Of a DNA stretch of 64,000 nt, positions 50,583 through 58,409 are shown piece after piece. Numbering within the stretch: position 1 is the first letter of the stretch; each line of letters opens with the position of its first letter. Position numbers and translations under genes: made by a program. The notes under the pieces are model-generated. The model was given only the letters and a program-made list of their open reading frames with translations. It made no database searches and was not told the origin of the DNA. Source of the DNA: Clostridia bacterium (GTDB taxonomy: Bacteria > Bacillota > Clostridia > Lachnospirales > Cellulosilyticaceae). The DNA lies in NCBI GenBank assembly GCA_029239755.1, contig JARBUI010000008.1, forward strand, positions 1-64,000. The letters run 5' to 3'.

Positions 50583-50600
50583 TAGAAACTAATAGCAGAA

Positions 50601-50635
50601 GGGCATTCCTGTATAGAAAGAGGAATGTCCTTTTA
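50601..50635 (+). terminator. Intrinsic terminator after metQ
   Basis: GGGCATTCCT pairs with AGGAATGTCC (one G-T), followed by TTTT. Confidence 0.85.
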
Positions 50636-50742
50636 TTATGAAATAGGAAAGTTTGCACGCTTTCTTGTTGAAATTAATATGTATTTGAAAGATGGTTACA
50701 TATGATAAAATCAATTAATTAGTAATTATTCTCATTTTGTTA

Positions 50743-50810
50743 TTGACAGGGAGAAGGAGTACTGTTAGAATACTAATTAAGAACGGGATATTTGATAGTG
50801 ATTATCAATA
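50743..50810 (+). promoter_or_regulatory. Promoter and Fur box of the feo operon
   Basis: TTGACA (50743-50748) and TAGAAT (50766-50771) are 17 bases apart. A Fur box, TTGATAGTGATTATCAATA (50792-50810), lies at the transcription start. AGTAATTATTCTCATT (50721-50736), just before the -35, resembles a second, poorer half. Iron-loaded Fur bound here should shut the operon. Confidence 0.8.
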
Positions 50811-50845
50811 CCATGAAATTTAGATAAACAGAAGGAGTGATAGAT

Positions 50846-51064
50846 ATGCCTTTAACTATGTTAACCCCAGGAAAAGAAGCGATTATAAATGTCTGTAAGG
50901 CAAAGGACTCTACTAAAAAGTTTTTAGAAGGTCTTGGTATTATTCCAGGCGTTTCAATATCTGTTATATCTGAAATGAGCGGGAACCTTATTGTTAGTGT
51001 AAAGGGATCGAGACTCGCACTAAATAAAGGCGTTGCTGGTCAGTTGTTAGTACAAATGTGTTAG
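50846..51064 (+). CDS. feoA: FeoA domain protein (first copy)
   Basis: A 72-residue SH3-like FeoA protein that assists the ferrous iron channel FeoB. G-K-E-A-I-I-N-V near residues 8-15, L-E-G-L-G-I-I-P-G near 28-36 and V-K-G-S-R-L-A-L near the end are typical. ATG 50846 lies 8 bases behind GAAGGAG. A second, different FeoA gene follows after 52 bases, an arrangement frequent in Clostridia. Confidence 0.9.
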   Translation: MPLTMLTPGKEAIINVCKAKDSTKKFLEGLGIIPGVSISVISEMSGNLIVSVKGSRLALNKGVAGQLLVQMC

Positions 51065-51115
51065 GCCAGTGACGCAAATAGCTGCGTTTTATATAAAGAG
51101 AGGAGAAGATTATTT

Positions 51116-51337
51116 ATGAAATCTTTAAAAGAATTAAATCCCGGTGAGAAGGCCGTTATTAAAAGTATTTCTGGAGAAGGTGCAGTAAAAAGAAGGTTAA
51201 TGGATATGGGAGTAACCCGTGGAGCAGAAATTTTAGTTAGAAAGGTAGCCCCTTTAGGAGACCCAATTGAGGTAAATATAAGAGGGTATGAACTTACTCT
51301 TAGAAAAGCAGAAGCTGACAACATACTTGTTGAATAG
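51116..51337 (+). CDS. feoA: FeoA domain protein (second copy)
   Basis: A 73-residue FeoA protein, closer to the standard form: L-N-P-G-E-K-A-V-I near residues 7-15, R-L-M-D-M-G-V-T-R-G near 30-39, P-L-G-D-P-I-E-V near 48-55 and R-G-Y-E-L-T-L-R-K-A-E-A. It is only partly similar to the first copy, so the two are old paralogues, not a recent duplication. GAGAGGAGAAG lies upstream. Confidence 0.92.
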   Translation: MKSLKELNPGEKAVIKSISGEGAVKRRLMDMGVTRGAEILVRKVAPLGDPIEVNIRGYELTLRKAEADNILVE

Positions 51338-51384
51338 TTAATAGCCATGTACATAGATACAATGGATTTTTTTTAAACTTAAAG

Positions 51385-51404
51385 TGATAATAATTATCAA
51401 TATC
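51385..51404 (+). promoter_or_regulatory. Fur box ahead of feoB
   Basis: TGATAATAATTATCAATATC is close to the classical Fur site. It lies between the second feoA and feoB, about 20 bases before the feoB start, where Fur could also block an internal transcript. Confidence 0.8.
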
Positions 51405-51419
51405 GAAAGGGGTTATGAA

Positions 51420-53465
51420 ATGCATTATAAATTTGCGCTAGTCGGAAATCCTAACTGCGGTAAGACGACGATGTTTAATGAAATTACAGGAAGTACTCAG
51501 TATGTTGGAAACTGGCCAGGAGTTACGATTGAAAAAAAAGAGGGCAAAGCTAAGAAGTTCAAAGAAGATATCAAGATTATCGATTTGCCGGGAATCTATT
51601 CCTTATCGCCTTACTCAATGGAAGAAATTATTGCAAGAGATTATATTTTAGATGAGAAACCAGATGTACTTATCAATATTATAGATGCAACGAATATTGA
51701 AAGAAATCTTTATCTTACGACACAAGTTATTGAGCTTGGCATACCTGTTGTTGTTGCTTTAAACATGATGGACGCCGTAGAAGCTAAGGGTGATCAAATA
51801 GATATTAGAGCACTTGAGAAAGCTTTTGGGGTTCCAATCATTGGGACATCCGCTAATAAGGGAAAAGGGATCAATGAACTTTTACATAAAGCTCTTGAAG
51901 TTGCTGAAAGCTCAGCACTTACCCATGGTACATCTGCTTGTAAGTTCTACGATGAACAGATAGAAAAATGTATAGGTGAAATAGAGAATACTATTGTACC
52001 ATCTCTAACCGTAAAGGCGCAAAATCCTAGATGGACAGCCCTAAAGCTTTTAGAAGGAGATGAAAAAGCGAAGGAGAAGCTTAATGTTAGTGCAAAAGTT
52101 CTTGATCAAATTAAAGTTTATCAAGAAAAACTTGAAAAAGTGTATGACAATGACATGGAAACAATTATAGCTGATAATCGCTATAGATTTATCTCCAAAA
52201 GTATAAGTAAAGCTGTTAAGAAAAAATCGGCTGGCGGGGAATTAACCGTTTCAGATAAAATTGATAAGGTAGTTACCCATAGAATTTTAGCTATTCCTTT
52301 ATTTTTAGCAGTGATGTTAGGTATATTCCAGATAACTTTTGGAGCCATTGGATCTTTTACAATTGACTGGGTGGATGTTCTAATTAATGAGACTATAGCA
52401 GGAACAGTAAGCGGATGGCTGGAAGTTTCAGGAGCAGCACCATGGCTTCATGACCTTGTAGTAAATGGTATCATAGGTGGAATGGGAAGCATGCTCGTAT
52501 TCGTACCTCAGATTATGATCTTATTCTTTTTCCTAGCTATTCTAGAAGATAGCGGATATATGTCAAGAGCAGCGTTTGTTATGGACAGATTGCTTAGAAA
52601 ACTTGGTCTTAGCGGGAAGTCATTTATCCCTATGCTTATGGGATTTGGATGTAGCGTTCCTGCCATTATGAGTGCAAGAACTCTTGAAAATGAAAAAGAT
52701 AGACGCCTTACTATTATACTTACATTATTTATGTCTTGTGGAGCAAAACTTCCAGTATATGCTCTTTTTGTATCAGCATTTTTTGCTAAAGATCAAGCAT
52801 GGGTTGTCTTTTCTATTTATGTATTAGGCATTATAGTTGCCGTTTTTTCAGGAGTTATTCTTAAGAAAACTGTATTAAAAGGAGAAACTGCACCTTTTGT
52901 TATGGAGCTGCCTCCGTACAGAATTCCGACATTCAAAGGATTATCTATTCATATGTTAGACCGAGGCAAAGACTTTGTTAAAAAAGCTGGTACCATTATT
53001 TTTGCAGCAGCAGTTGTCATTTGGTTTGCACAGTCCTTTAGTTTCTCACTGCAAATGGTAGAAGATCCAGGCAATAGCATTATGGGGACTTTTGGTAAAA
53101 TAATAGCACCTTTCTTTGCTCCTCTTGGTTTTGGAGATTGGAAGTCATCAGTAGCTCTTTTAACAGGTTTTGTAGCAAAAGAAGTTGTTGTTGCAACTCT
53201 TGGCATATTACATGGACTAGGAGAAGTTGGAGAAGATACAGCTTCGCTCGCTGCTACACTTCAGACAAGCTTCACGCCGTTAAAAGCCTATGCATTTATG
53301 GCGTTTACACTTCTTTATATGCCATGTGTTGCAGCTTTTGGGACAATAAAGAGAGAAATGAATTCATGGAAATGGACACTGTTTACGGTAGGATATCAAA
53401 CAGGCGTTGCATGGATTGTAGCATTTATTATTTATCAAGGCGGAAGATTGTTAGGCTTTAATTAA
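51420..53465 (+). CDS. feoB: Ferrous iron transporter B
   Basis: A 681-residue membrane GTPase. The G domain has G1 G-N-P-N-C-G-K-T-T (about 9-17), G3 D-L-P-G near 56-59 and G4 N-M-M-D near 117-120. The membrane part from about 285 has two Gate domains with G-C-S-V-P-A-I-M-S-A-R-T near 410-421. It imports Fe2+ under anoxic conditions. ATG 51420 follows AAAGGGG; the upstream ATG 51384 lies in the Fur box and would add hydrophobic residues before the G domain. Confidence 0.95.
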   Translation: MHYKFALVGNPNCGKTTMFNEITGSTQYVGNWPGVTIEKKEGKAKKFKEDIKIIDLPGIYSLSPYSMEEIIARDYILDEKPDVLINIIDATNIERNLYLTTQVIELGIPVVVALNMMDAVEAKGDQIDIRALEKAFGVPIIGTSANKGKGINELLHKALEVAESSALTHGTSACKFYDEQIEKCIGEIENTIVPSLTVKAQNPRWTALKLLEGDEKAKEKLNVSAKVLDQIKVYQEKLEKVYDNDMETIIADNRYRFISKSISKAVKKKSAGGELTVSDKIDKVVTHRILAIPLFLAVMLGIFQITFGAIGSFTIDWVDVLINETIAGTVSGWLEVSGAAPWLHDLVVNGIIGGMGSMLVFVPQIMILFFFLAILEDSGYMSRAAFVMDRLLRKLGLSGKSFIPMLMGFGCSVPAIMSARTLENEKDRRLTIILTLFMSCGAKLPVYALFVSAFFAKDQAWVVFSIYVLGIIVAVFSGVILKKTVLKGETAPFVMELPPYRIPTFKGLSIHMLDRGKDFVKKAGTIIFAAAVVIWFAQSFSFSLQMVEDPGNSIMGTFGKIIAPFFAPLGFGDWKSSVALLTGFVAKEVVVATLGILHGLGEVGEDTASLAATLQTSFTPLKAYAFMAFTLLYMPCVAAFGTIKREMNSWKWTLFTVGYQTGVAWIVAFIIYQGGRLLGFN

Positions 53466-53502
53466 TAGATATAAGGTTAAAAAATCTAAAAAGGAGTCCT
53501 AT

Positions 53503-53958
53503 ATGACAGAACTTAAACAACATCTAAATGAAAAAGGGCTCCGTCTGACCTGGCAAAGGCAAGTGGTCATGGAAGTGGTTGGTAAACACAAAGGGAAACA
53601 TTTAAGCAGCAGTGAGATTTTCGAACTCGTAAAAGAGAGTCACCCTAGTATTGGGCTTGCTACTATTTACCGTACCCTTCCGCTACTTGAAAAGATGAAA
53701 TTATTAAATAAAATCTGCTTAGATGATGGATGTGTAAGATATGAATCTTACACTCCTAAAGAGCAGGAACATCATCACCTAATTTGCATGGCATGCGGGG
53801 CAGTATATGAGGTTGAACAAGATTTATTAGGTATTAAGGAAAAACAAATAATCAGAGATAATCATTTTAGCATAAAAGGATACATGGTTAAGTTATACGG
53901 TTATTGTGAATCATGTGCAGAAAAAAAGAGTGAGATGAAGAAAGAGGTGGCATTATGA
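53503..53958 (+). CDS. fur: Fur family transcriptional regulator
   Basis: A 151-residue ferric-uptake-type repressor. Winged helix with R-L-T-W-Q-R and I-G-L-A-T-I-Y-R-T-L (about residues 51-60). H-H-H-L-I-C-M-A-C-G near 88-97 and C-E-S-C near the end give metal ligands and two C-x-x-C structural zinc pairs. Three Fur boxes in the same cluster make Fur, not Zur or PerR, the likely subtype, and imply autoregulation. AAAGGAG lies 8 bases upstream. Its stop overlaps the next small gene by ATGA. Confidence 0.9.
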   Translation: MTELKQHLNEKGLRLTWQRQVVMEVVGKHKGKHLSSSEIFELVKESHPSIGLATIYRTLPLLEKMKLLNKICLDDGCVRYESYTPKEQEHHHLICMACGAVYEVEQDLLGIKEKQIIRDNHFSIKGYMVKLYGYCESCAEKKSEMKKEVAL

Positions 53959-54104
53959 TTAATTGGATTATAGGCGGAATCATTATAGGATTAACTGTTT
54001 TTATTATTGTTCAGAGAATTAGAAGTATGAGAAGAGGCGAGAGTGGATGCTGCAGCGGATGTTCTGTAAGTAAAAGTCAGTGCCATTGTGACCATAAAAA
54101 GTAG
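53955..54104 (+). CDS. FeoB-associated Cys-rich membrane protein
   Basis: A 49-residue protein easily missed because of its size. One hydrophobic segment spans residues 3-19 (N-W-I-I-G-G-I-I-I-G). A short basic stretch follows, and then a tail with five cysteines (G-C-C-S-G-C-S ... Q-C-H-C-D-H). This matches the FeoB-associated Cys-rich membrane protein family encoded next to feoB in many Firmicutes, thought to assist FeoB or bind its metal. The ATG shares ATGA with the fur stop codon, so translation is coupled. Confidence 0.88.
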   Translation: MINWIIGGIIIGLTVFIIVQRIRSMRRGESGCCSGCSVSKSQCHCDHKK

Positions 54105-54127
54105 AACAAAAAATTTTAAGCATTTAA

Positions 54128-54147
54128 TGATAATGATTATCAATATT
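54128..54147 (+). promoter_or_regulatory. Third Fur box
   Basis: TGATAATGATTATCAATATT is nearly a perfect Fur site. It lies 55 bases ahead of the DUF2325 gene, so that gene and the flavodoxin and DUF3793 genes behind it probably have their own iron-repressed promoter. Confidence 0.85.
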
Positions 54148-54202
54148 AAAACGCGTTATAAATTTTCGCTTTAATTACCTTGCGAAGGAGAGGAGATTCT
54201 AT

Positions 54203-54502
54203 ATGAGTATAGTTCTTGTTGGAGGACATGACAGAATGCATGATGCCTATAAGGGAATATGTTCAAAACGTGGACATCGTGTGAAGGTTTATACACAGTT
54301 ACCTGCTAAGTTTGATAAAATAATTGGCAATCCGGATGGTATTGTTTTATTTACGGGAACTGTGTCTCACAAAATGATGCTTATTGCTGTAAAAGAGGCT
54401 AAGAAAAAAAATATACCTATCTTAAGATGTCATAATAGCAGCAGCAATTCTTTAGAGGGAATATTAGAGCAGTTCGAAAAAGAATTAGCGATTGCCAATT
54501 AA
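54203..54502 (+). CDS. DUF2325 domain protein
   Basis: A 99-residue protein with the DUF2325 pattern: S-I-V-L-V-G-G-H-D-R-M (residues 2-12), a central D-G-I-V-L-F-T-G-T-V-S-H-K-M near 50-63 and I-P-I-L-R-C-H-N-S-S-S-N near 76-87. The conserved His, Cys and Ser suggest metal or nucleotide binding; biochemical function is unknown. Position under a Fur box suggests a part in iron limitation. GGAGAGGAG lies upstream. Confidence 0.85.
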   Translation: MSIVLVGGHDRMHDAYKGICSKRGHRVKVYTQLPAKFDKIIGNPDGIVLFTGTVSHKMMLIAVKEAKKKNIPILRCHNSSSNSLEGILEQFEKELAIAN

Positions 54503-54524
54503 AAAATATAAAGGAGACTTTTTT

Positions 54525-54956
54525 ATGAAAAATATAGTTATTGTTTATTGGAGTGCAACAGGAAATACAGAAAGCATGGCCATAGCCATTGCAGAGGGTG
54601 CGAAAAAAGAGGGAGCATCCATAAGCTTAATTGAAGTAGGGAATGCCTCAAAAGAAGATGTATTAAGAGCGGATGCAGTGGCATTTGGGTGTCCGTCAAT
54701 GGGATCAGAAGAACTTGAAGAAGAGGAAATGGAGCCGTTTATAGAGTCATTAGAAATGGAAAATTTAAAAGGTAAGCCTATGATTTTATTTGGCTCTTAC
54801 GATTGGGGAGACGGACAGTGGATGCGCGAATGGATGGATAGAATGACGAAACAAGGGGTTCTTCTGATAGAAGATGGTTTAACTATTCAAAATGCTCCTG
54901 ATGAGGAAGGTATTAAGAGGTGCAGGGAATTAGGAACAAAGCTTGCATTAATATGA
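54525..54956 (+). CDS. Flavodoxin
   Basis: A 143-residue FMN electron carrier. W-S-A-T-G-N-T-E-S-M near residues 8-17 binds the FMN phosphate; G-C-P-S-M-G-S-E-E-L-E near 53-63 and F-G-S-Y-D-W-G-D-G-Q-W near 88-98 flank the flavin ring. Flavodoxins replace ferredoxin when iron is scarce, which fits the iron-regulated position. ATG 54525 has AAAGGAG 9 bases upstream. Confidence 0.92.
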   Translation: MKNIVIVYWSATGNTESMAIAIAEGAKKEGASISLIEVGNASKEDVLRADAVAFGCPSMGSEELEEEEMEPFIESLEMENLKGKPMILFGSYDWGDGQWMREWMDRMTKQGVLLIEDGLTIQNAPDEEGIKRCRELGTKLALI

Positions 54957-54984
54957 TAGAAGATGAAAAGAGGAGGGGTAAAAC

Positions 54985-55590
54985 TTGGATAAGGTATTAT
55001 TGCGTAAGTTCATTTTACAATTAAATAAACTTGAGGGAAAAGAATATCTTTTATCTGCAGTTGCTTACAAGGCAGCTCCGACCCTAGACAGGGTAAAACC
55101 CTCTTCACTTATGTCATTTTCGGTCAAAAATAGAAATCTTTATGAAGTATGGGAAAGATATAAATATGATGTATGTGAATCTTTAGGACTGCGTTTTTTT
55201 GAATTAAAGGAGGCAAAGGATTGGAAGCTAGTCTTGTTCTATAATGAGGAAATGTTAGAAAAAACTACTGTAAGTAAAGGTAATCAAGCTTTTTTAAAAA
55301 AAATGGGTTATGAAGAGGCAATTACTTTGCCTGAACGCCTAGAAATTTTAAAGATGAGGTTTAAATGGATGTGCCCTCATGAAATAGGTGTTTTTCTCGG
55401 CATTCCTATAGAAGATGTCTATGGATTTATGCAGCATAAAGGTAATAATTTTATATTCTGTAGTAAATATTGGAAAGTTTATCACAATCCTGAAGAGGCT
55501 CAAAATCTATTTGAATGCTATGACAAGGCAAAAGCTAAAGTTATTTATTCAATTATCAATAAAGATTTATCTGATAATCTAGCAGTATAA
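54985..55590 (+). CDS. DUF3793 family protein
   Basis: A 201-residue protein with the DUF3793 pattern: A-P-T-L-D-R-V-K-P-S-S-L-M-S-F (about residues 32-46), a W-K-L-V-L-F-Y-N block near 80-87, C-P-H-E-I-G-V-F-L-G-I-P near 132-143 and F-C-S-K-Y-W-K-V-Y near 159-167. Conserved Cys and His suggest cofactor or metal binding. Function unknown, but homologues often lie beside feo and flavodoxin genes in Clostridia. The start is TTG 54985 behind GAGGAGGGG. Confidence 0.8.
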   Translation: MDKVLLRKFILQLNKLEGKEYLLSAVAYKAAPTLDRVKPSSLMSFSVKNRNLYEVWERYKYDVCESLGLRFFELKEAKDWKLVLFYNEEMLEKTTVSKGNQAFLKKMGYEEAITLPERLEILKMRFKWMCPHEIGVFLGIPIEDVYGFMQHKGNNFIFCSKYWKVYHNPEEAQNLFECYDKAKAKVIYSIINKDLSDNLAV

Positions 55591-55626
55591 GACTTTAAGT
55601 CTTTAACCATCATAAAGGAGTACAAA

Positions 55627-56832
55627 ATGAATAATGATTTAACAGACAGTTCGATTAACTTATCTGTGCATAAGAATCCAAAGATATCAGAGAAGTTTTT
55701 AAGAGGAATATATGTTTTTTTGCTTATAATCACTTTAATAGTTAATCTGTTTTTAATACTGCATAAGCTTTTCTTGCCGCAAGAGGTTATAGGCATTCTC
55801 AATACAATCATGACTATAGGCGGGGGTGTCTATTTTATCGTTTCTATTCTCACTATAAATAAAAAAGAAAATAGACTTAGGGAGAATAGTTTTCAAATGA
55901 AGAGACATGAAGAACATGCTGGAAAGTTAGGTTTGTTTTTTACTTCATTTATGCAGCGAGTAACGCATGTAGATGAAGTTATAAATAATTTAAAGACAAA
56001 ATTTTTAGGACTAAAAGATAGGCTTCAAAAGGTTTTCGAAGACGCCACATTACAGACATCAGAAGTCGAAAAAGCTACTATCGCTATTGTAGAGTTATCT
56101 CATAAAATAAACGATGTATCCACTCATATAAGACATGTTAATAGTATTACAGCCCTCACAAAAGAGGTATGCATGAGTACAAATGCAGACGTACATTCAC
56201 TTTTTACTAAGACACAGGAATCAGTGGATAGGTCTAATCAAATCAGAGTGAAGATTAAAGAAGTGAATGAAAGAACTCATGAAATTATTAAAGTAGTAAA
56301 GGGAATTAAAAGTATTAATGATCAAATTAATATTCTTGCACTCAATGCAGCTATTGAAGCAGCCAGGGCAGGAGCAGCAGGAAGAGGATTTGCTGTGGTT
56401 GCAGAGCAAATCAGAAAACTAGCCATAGAGACAAAGAGTACCTCTTTATATATTGAAGAAGCTATCTTAACTACTCAGGATGAAATGAATAAAGCTTACA
56501 ACTTAGTTAACAGCACAAATGATATATTTAATGAGCAGGAAAGCTTAGTTCAAGATACAAGAGCAGCTTTCGACAAGGTTATGGTACATATGGAACAAAT
56601 TGTATCTAGGGTAGATACTGTTAACGACTCTATTTTAGAAATGAGCGAATTGAAAGATAGTGCAACCATCAGCATGAGCAGCATTGCAATGTCTCTGATG
56701 GAAAAAGACTGCTATGAAGATGAAATACGTTCAGAGTACGAAAACTGCATAGGTGATGTAAAAAAACTTTTAGATTTCACAGCAGGCAGTAAGAGATTGT
56801 ATGAGCAGATAGGAGAAATACATCATGTTTAA
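55627..56832 (+). CDS. Methyl-accepting chemotaxis-type signalling protein
   Basis: A 401-residue protein. Two membrane helices close together (about residues 24-46 and 55-75) leave almost no extracellular sensor, and no HAMP domain is evident. The rest is a coiled-coil MCP signalling domain with the tip [26 protein letters not shown] (about 236-261). It may sense the membrane state or an internal signal. It overlaps the HD-GYP gene by 8 bases. A ribosome binding site AAAGGAG lies 8 bases upstream. Confidence 0.9.
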   Translation: MNNDLTDSSINLSVHKNPKISEKFLRGIYVFLLIITLIVNLFLILHKLFLPQEVIGILNTIMTIGGGVYFIVSILTINKKENRLRENSFQMKRHEEHAGKLGLFFTSFMQRVTHVDEVINNLKTKFLGLKDRLQKVFEDATLQTSEVEKATIAIVELSHKINDVSTHIRHVNSITALTKEVCMSTNADVHSLFTKTQESVDRSNQIRVKIKEVNERTHEIIKVVKGIKSINDQINILALNAAIEAARAGAAGRGFAVVAEQIRKLAIETKSTSLYIEEAILTTQDEMNKAYNLVNSTNDIFNEQESLVQDTRAAFDKVMVHMEQIVSRVDTVNDSILEMSELKDSATISMSSIAMSLMEKDCYEDEIRSEYENCIGDVKKLLDFTAGSKRLYEQIGEIHHV

Positions 56833-57442
56833 CGGACTCTATAAAATGTTCCGAATGCAGCATGTGCATGATGTTATCGAGTGTCTGACAGCTGCACTTG
56901 AGGCAAAAGATATTTATACCAGCGGACATTCTTCAAGAGTAGCAGATATGTCTTTGGATTTAGCCCGTGCATTGGGGATAAAAGGATTAGCAGCGCAAGA
57001 TATACATATAGCAGCTCATCTTCACGATATAGGGAAAATGGGTATTCCAGAAAATGTTTTAAATAAAAGAGGAAAGCTTCTTCCACATGAATGGGCACAA
57101 ATACAGCAGCATCCAGAGATAGGATATAATATCCTATGCAAATCGAAACAACTTCATGATATTGCCGAGATGGTATTTCACCACCATGAAAGATGGGATG
57201 GAAGGGGCTATCCAAGTGGTCTTCAAAAGGATAAAATTCCACTTGGATCAAGGATTATTGGCGTGGCTGATGGAATTGATGCAATGACTTCGGTCCGGCC
57301 ATATAGAGATGCGATGACATGGAAAGCCTGCATGGAGGAAGTACGCTTAAATAAAGGGATACAATTTGATCCGGTGGTCGTTGAAGCCGCAGAGAAACTG
57401 TGGAAGAAGTGGGAAAACAAGTCGATGAAGATATTAAAATAG
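56825..57442 (+). CDS. HD-GYP domain phosphodiesterase
   Basis: A 205-residue single-domain protein. Metal ligands appear as S-G-H-S-x-R-V (about residue 33), [11 protein letters not shown] (about 64-74), H-P-E-I-G near 95, [12 protein letters not shown] near 118-129 and R-I-I-G-V-A-D near 142. The GYP signature is intact, so it should hydrolyse c-di-GMP. With no sensor of its own and a start inside the MCP gene, it probably acts with that receptor. The EAL enzyme at 16487 is another c-di-GMP player in the window. Confidence 0.92.
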   Translation: MFNGLYKMFRMQHVHDVIECLTAALEAKDIYTSGHSSRVADMSLDLARALGIKGLAAQDIHIAAHLHDIGKMGIPENVLNKRGKLLPHEWAQIQQHPEIGYNILCKSKQLHDIAEMVFHHHERWDGRGYPSGLQKDKIPLGSRIIGVADGIDAMTSVRPYRDAMTWKACMEEVRLNKGIQFDPVVVEAAEKLWKKWENKSMKILK

Positions 57443-57450
57443 AAAAGGGA

Positions 57451-57490
57451 AACGGACGGAGATATCTGAGGATATAGCGGTTCGTTTTTT
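57451..57490 (+). terminator. Probable weak terminator
   Basis: AACGGAC faces GGTTCGTT with a long AU-rich interior, followed by a T-run (57485-57490). The stem is short, so confidence is moderate. Confidence 0.5.
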
Positions 57491-57528
57491 ATTGTTAAGA
57501 AAGCAGCTAAAATATTATAAATAAAGGA

Positions 57529-57573
57529 TTGACTTAAGATAGGATATAGTAATACAATGAATGTACGGACATT
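57529..57573 (+). promoter_or_regulatory. Promoter with inverted repeat ahead of the GntR operon
   Basis: TTGACT (57529-57534) and TACAAT (57553-57558) are 18 bases apart. AATGT-ACGG-ACATT (57560-57573) follows at once. An operator of this form at the start site is usual for GntR/HutC-type repressors, so autoregulation is likely. Confidence 0.6.
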
Positions 57574-57604
57574 ATAATATTAGGATAAGATCAGGAGACA
57601 AATA

Positions 57605-58375
57605 GTGCGGAAGGATGATAGTGTGAACATTTTACATGGAACAATTAAAAGAGATGTGCCTATACCATTGTATTATCAGCTAAAAGAAATTATTTTAGGT
57701 GAAATAATAAGCGGGAACTTATCTGCAGGAGATTACCTGCCAACAGAAAATGAATTCATGGAAAGCTATCATATTAGCAGAGCTACAGTAAGGCAGGCTA
57801 TGGCTGAACTAGTTAATGAGAGTTATTTGTCCAGGCAGAAGGGAAAAGGGACCTTTGTATCCAAGCCTAAGATTGCTGAGCAATATATTAATAGAGTTGA
57901 AACGTATAAAGAGCAGATGAATAAGATTGGAGCGAGTCCAACAACTGAAGTAGTATGCTGTAAAAAGGCTAAAGGAAGTATGACTGTTTGTAATGCGCTT
58001 CATTTACCTGAAAATGCAGACGTTATTAAGCTTATACGCATTAGATCTATTGAGAATGAACCTATTGTTATAGCTGAAACATATATGCCCTATGCAAAGT
58101 GTAAATTTGTGCTTGATCATGATTTAGTCAATGAATCTTTATATCATATATTATCTGAAGTGGACTTCACCAGAATTGTAAAGGCAAGAAGAACGATAGA
58201 ATCTGTACTGGCAAGTGAGAGTGAAGCTAAGATGTTAAATATCCACAAGGGAGATGCCCTTCAGATTATTAAAACCACAGCATGCAATAAGGAAGATATA
58301 AGGATTGAGTATACAATTGCTAAATATAGAGGGGACAGAAATCTATTTGTTGTTGAAACTCAAGTTGACTTATAG
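57605..58375 (+). CDS. GntR family regulator with UTRA domain (HutC type)
   Basis: A 256-residue regulator. The winged helix (about residues 17-85) has P-L-Y-Y-Q-L-K-E-I-I near its start and R-A-T-V-R-Q-A-M-A-E-L as recognition helix; the UTRA ligand domain (about 105-250) follows with P-I-V-I-A-E-T-Y-M-P near 154. UTRA domains usually bind phosphorylated sugars. GTG 57605 has AGGAG 7 bases upstream; GTG 57623 is an alternative. It stands ahead of a sugar kinase and an aldolase, which it probably controls. Confidence 0.9.
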   Translation: MRKDDSVNILHGTIKRDVPIPLYYQLKEIILGEIISGNLSAGDYLPTENEFMESYHISRATVRQAMAELVNESYLSRQKGKGTFVSKPKIAEQYINRVETYKEQMNKIGASPTTEVVCCKKAKGSMTVCNALHLPENADVIKLIRIRSIENEPIVIAETYMPYAKCKFVLDHDLVNESLYHILSEVDFTRIVKARRTIESVLASESEAKMLNIHKGDALQIIKTTACNKEDIRIEYTIAKYRGDRNLFVVETQVDL

Positions 58376-58409
58376 TAGTTGAATTTTTTAATAAGGAAGG
58401 AAAAGACAG

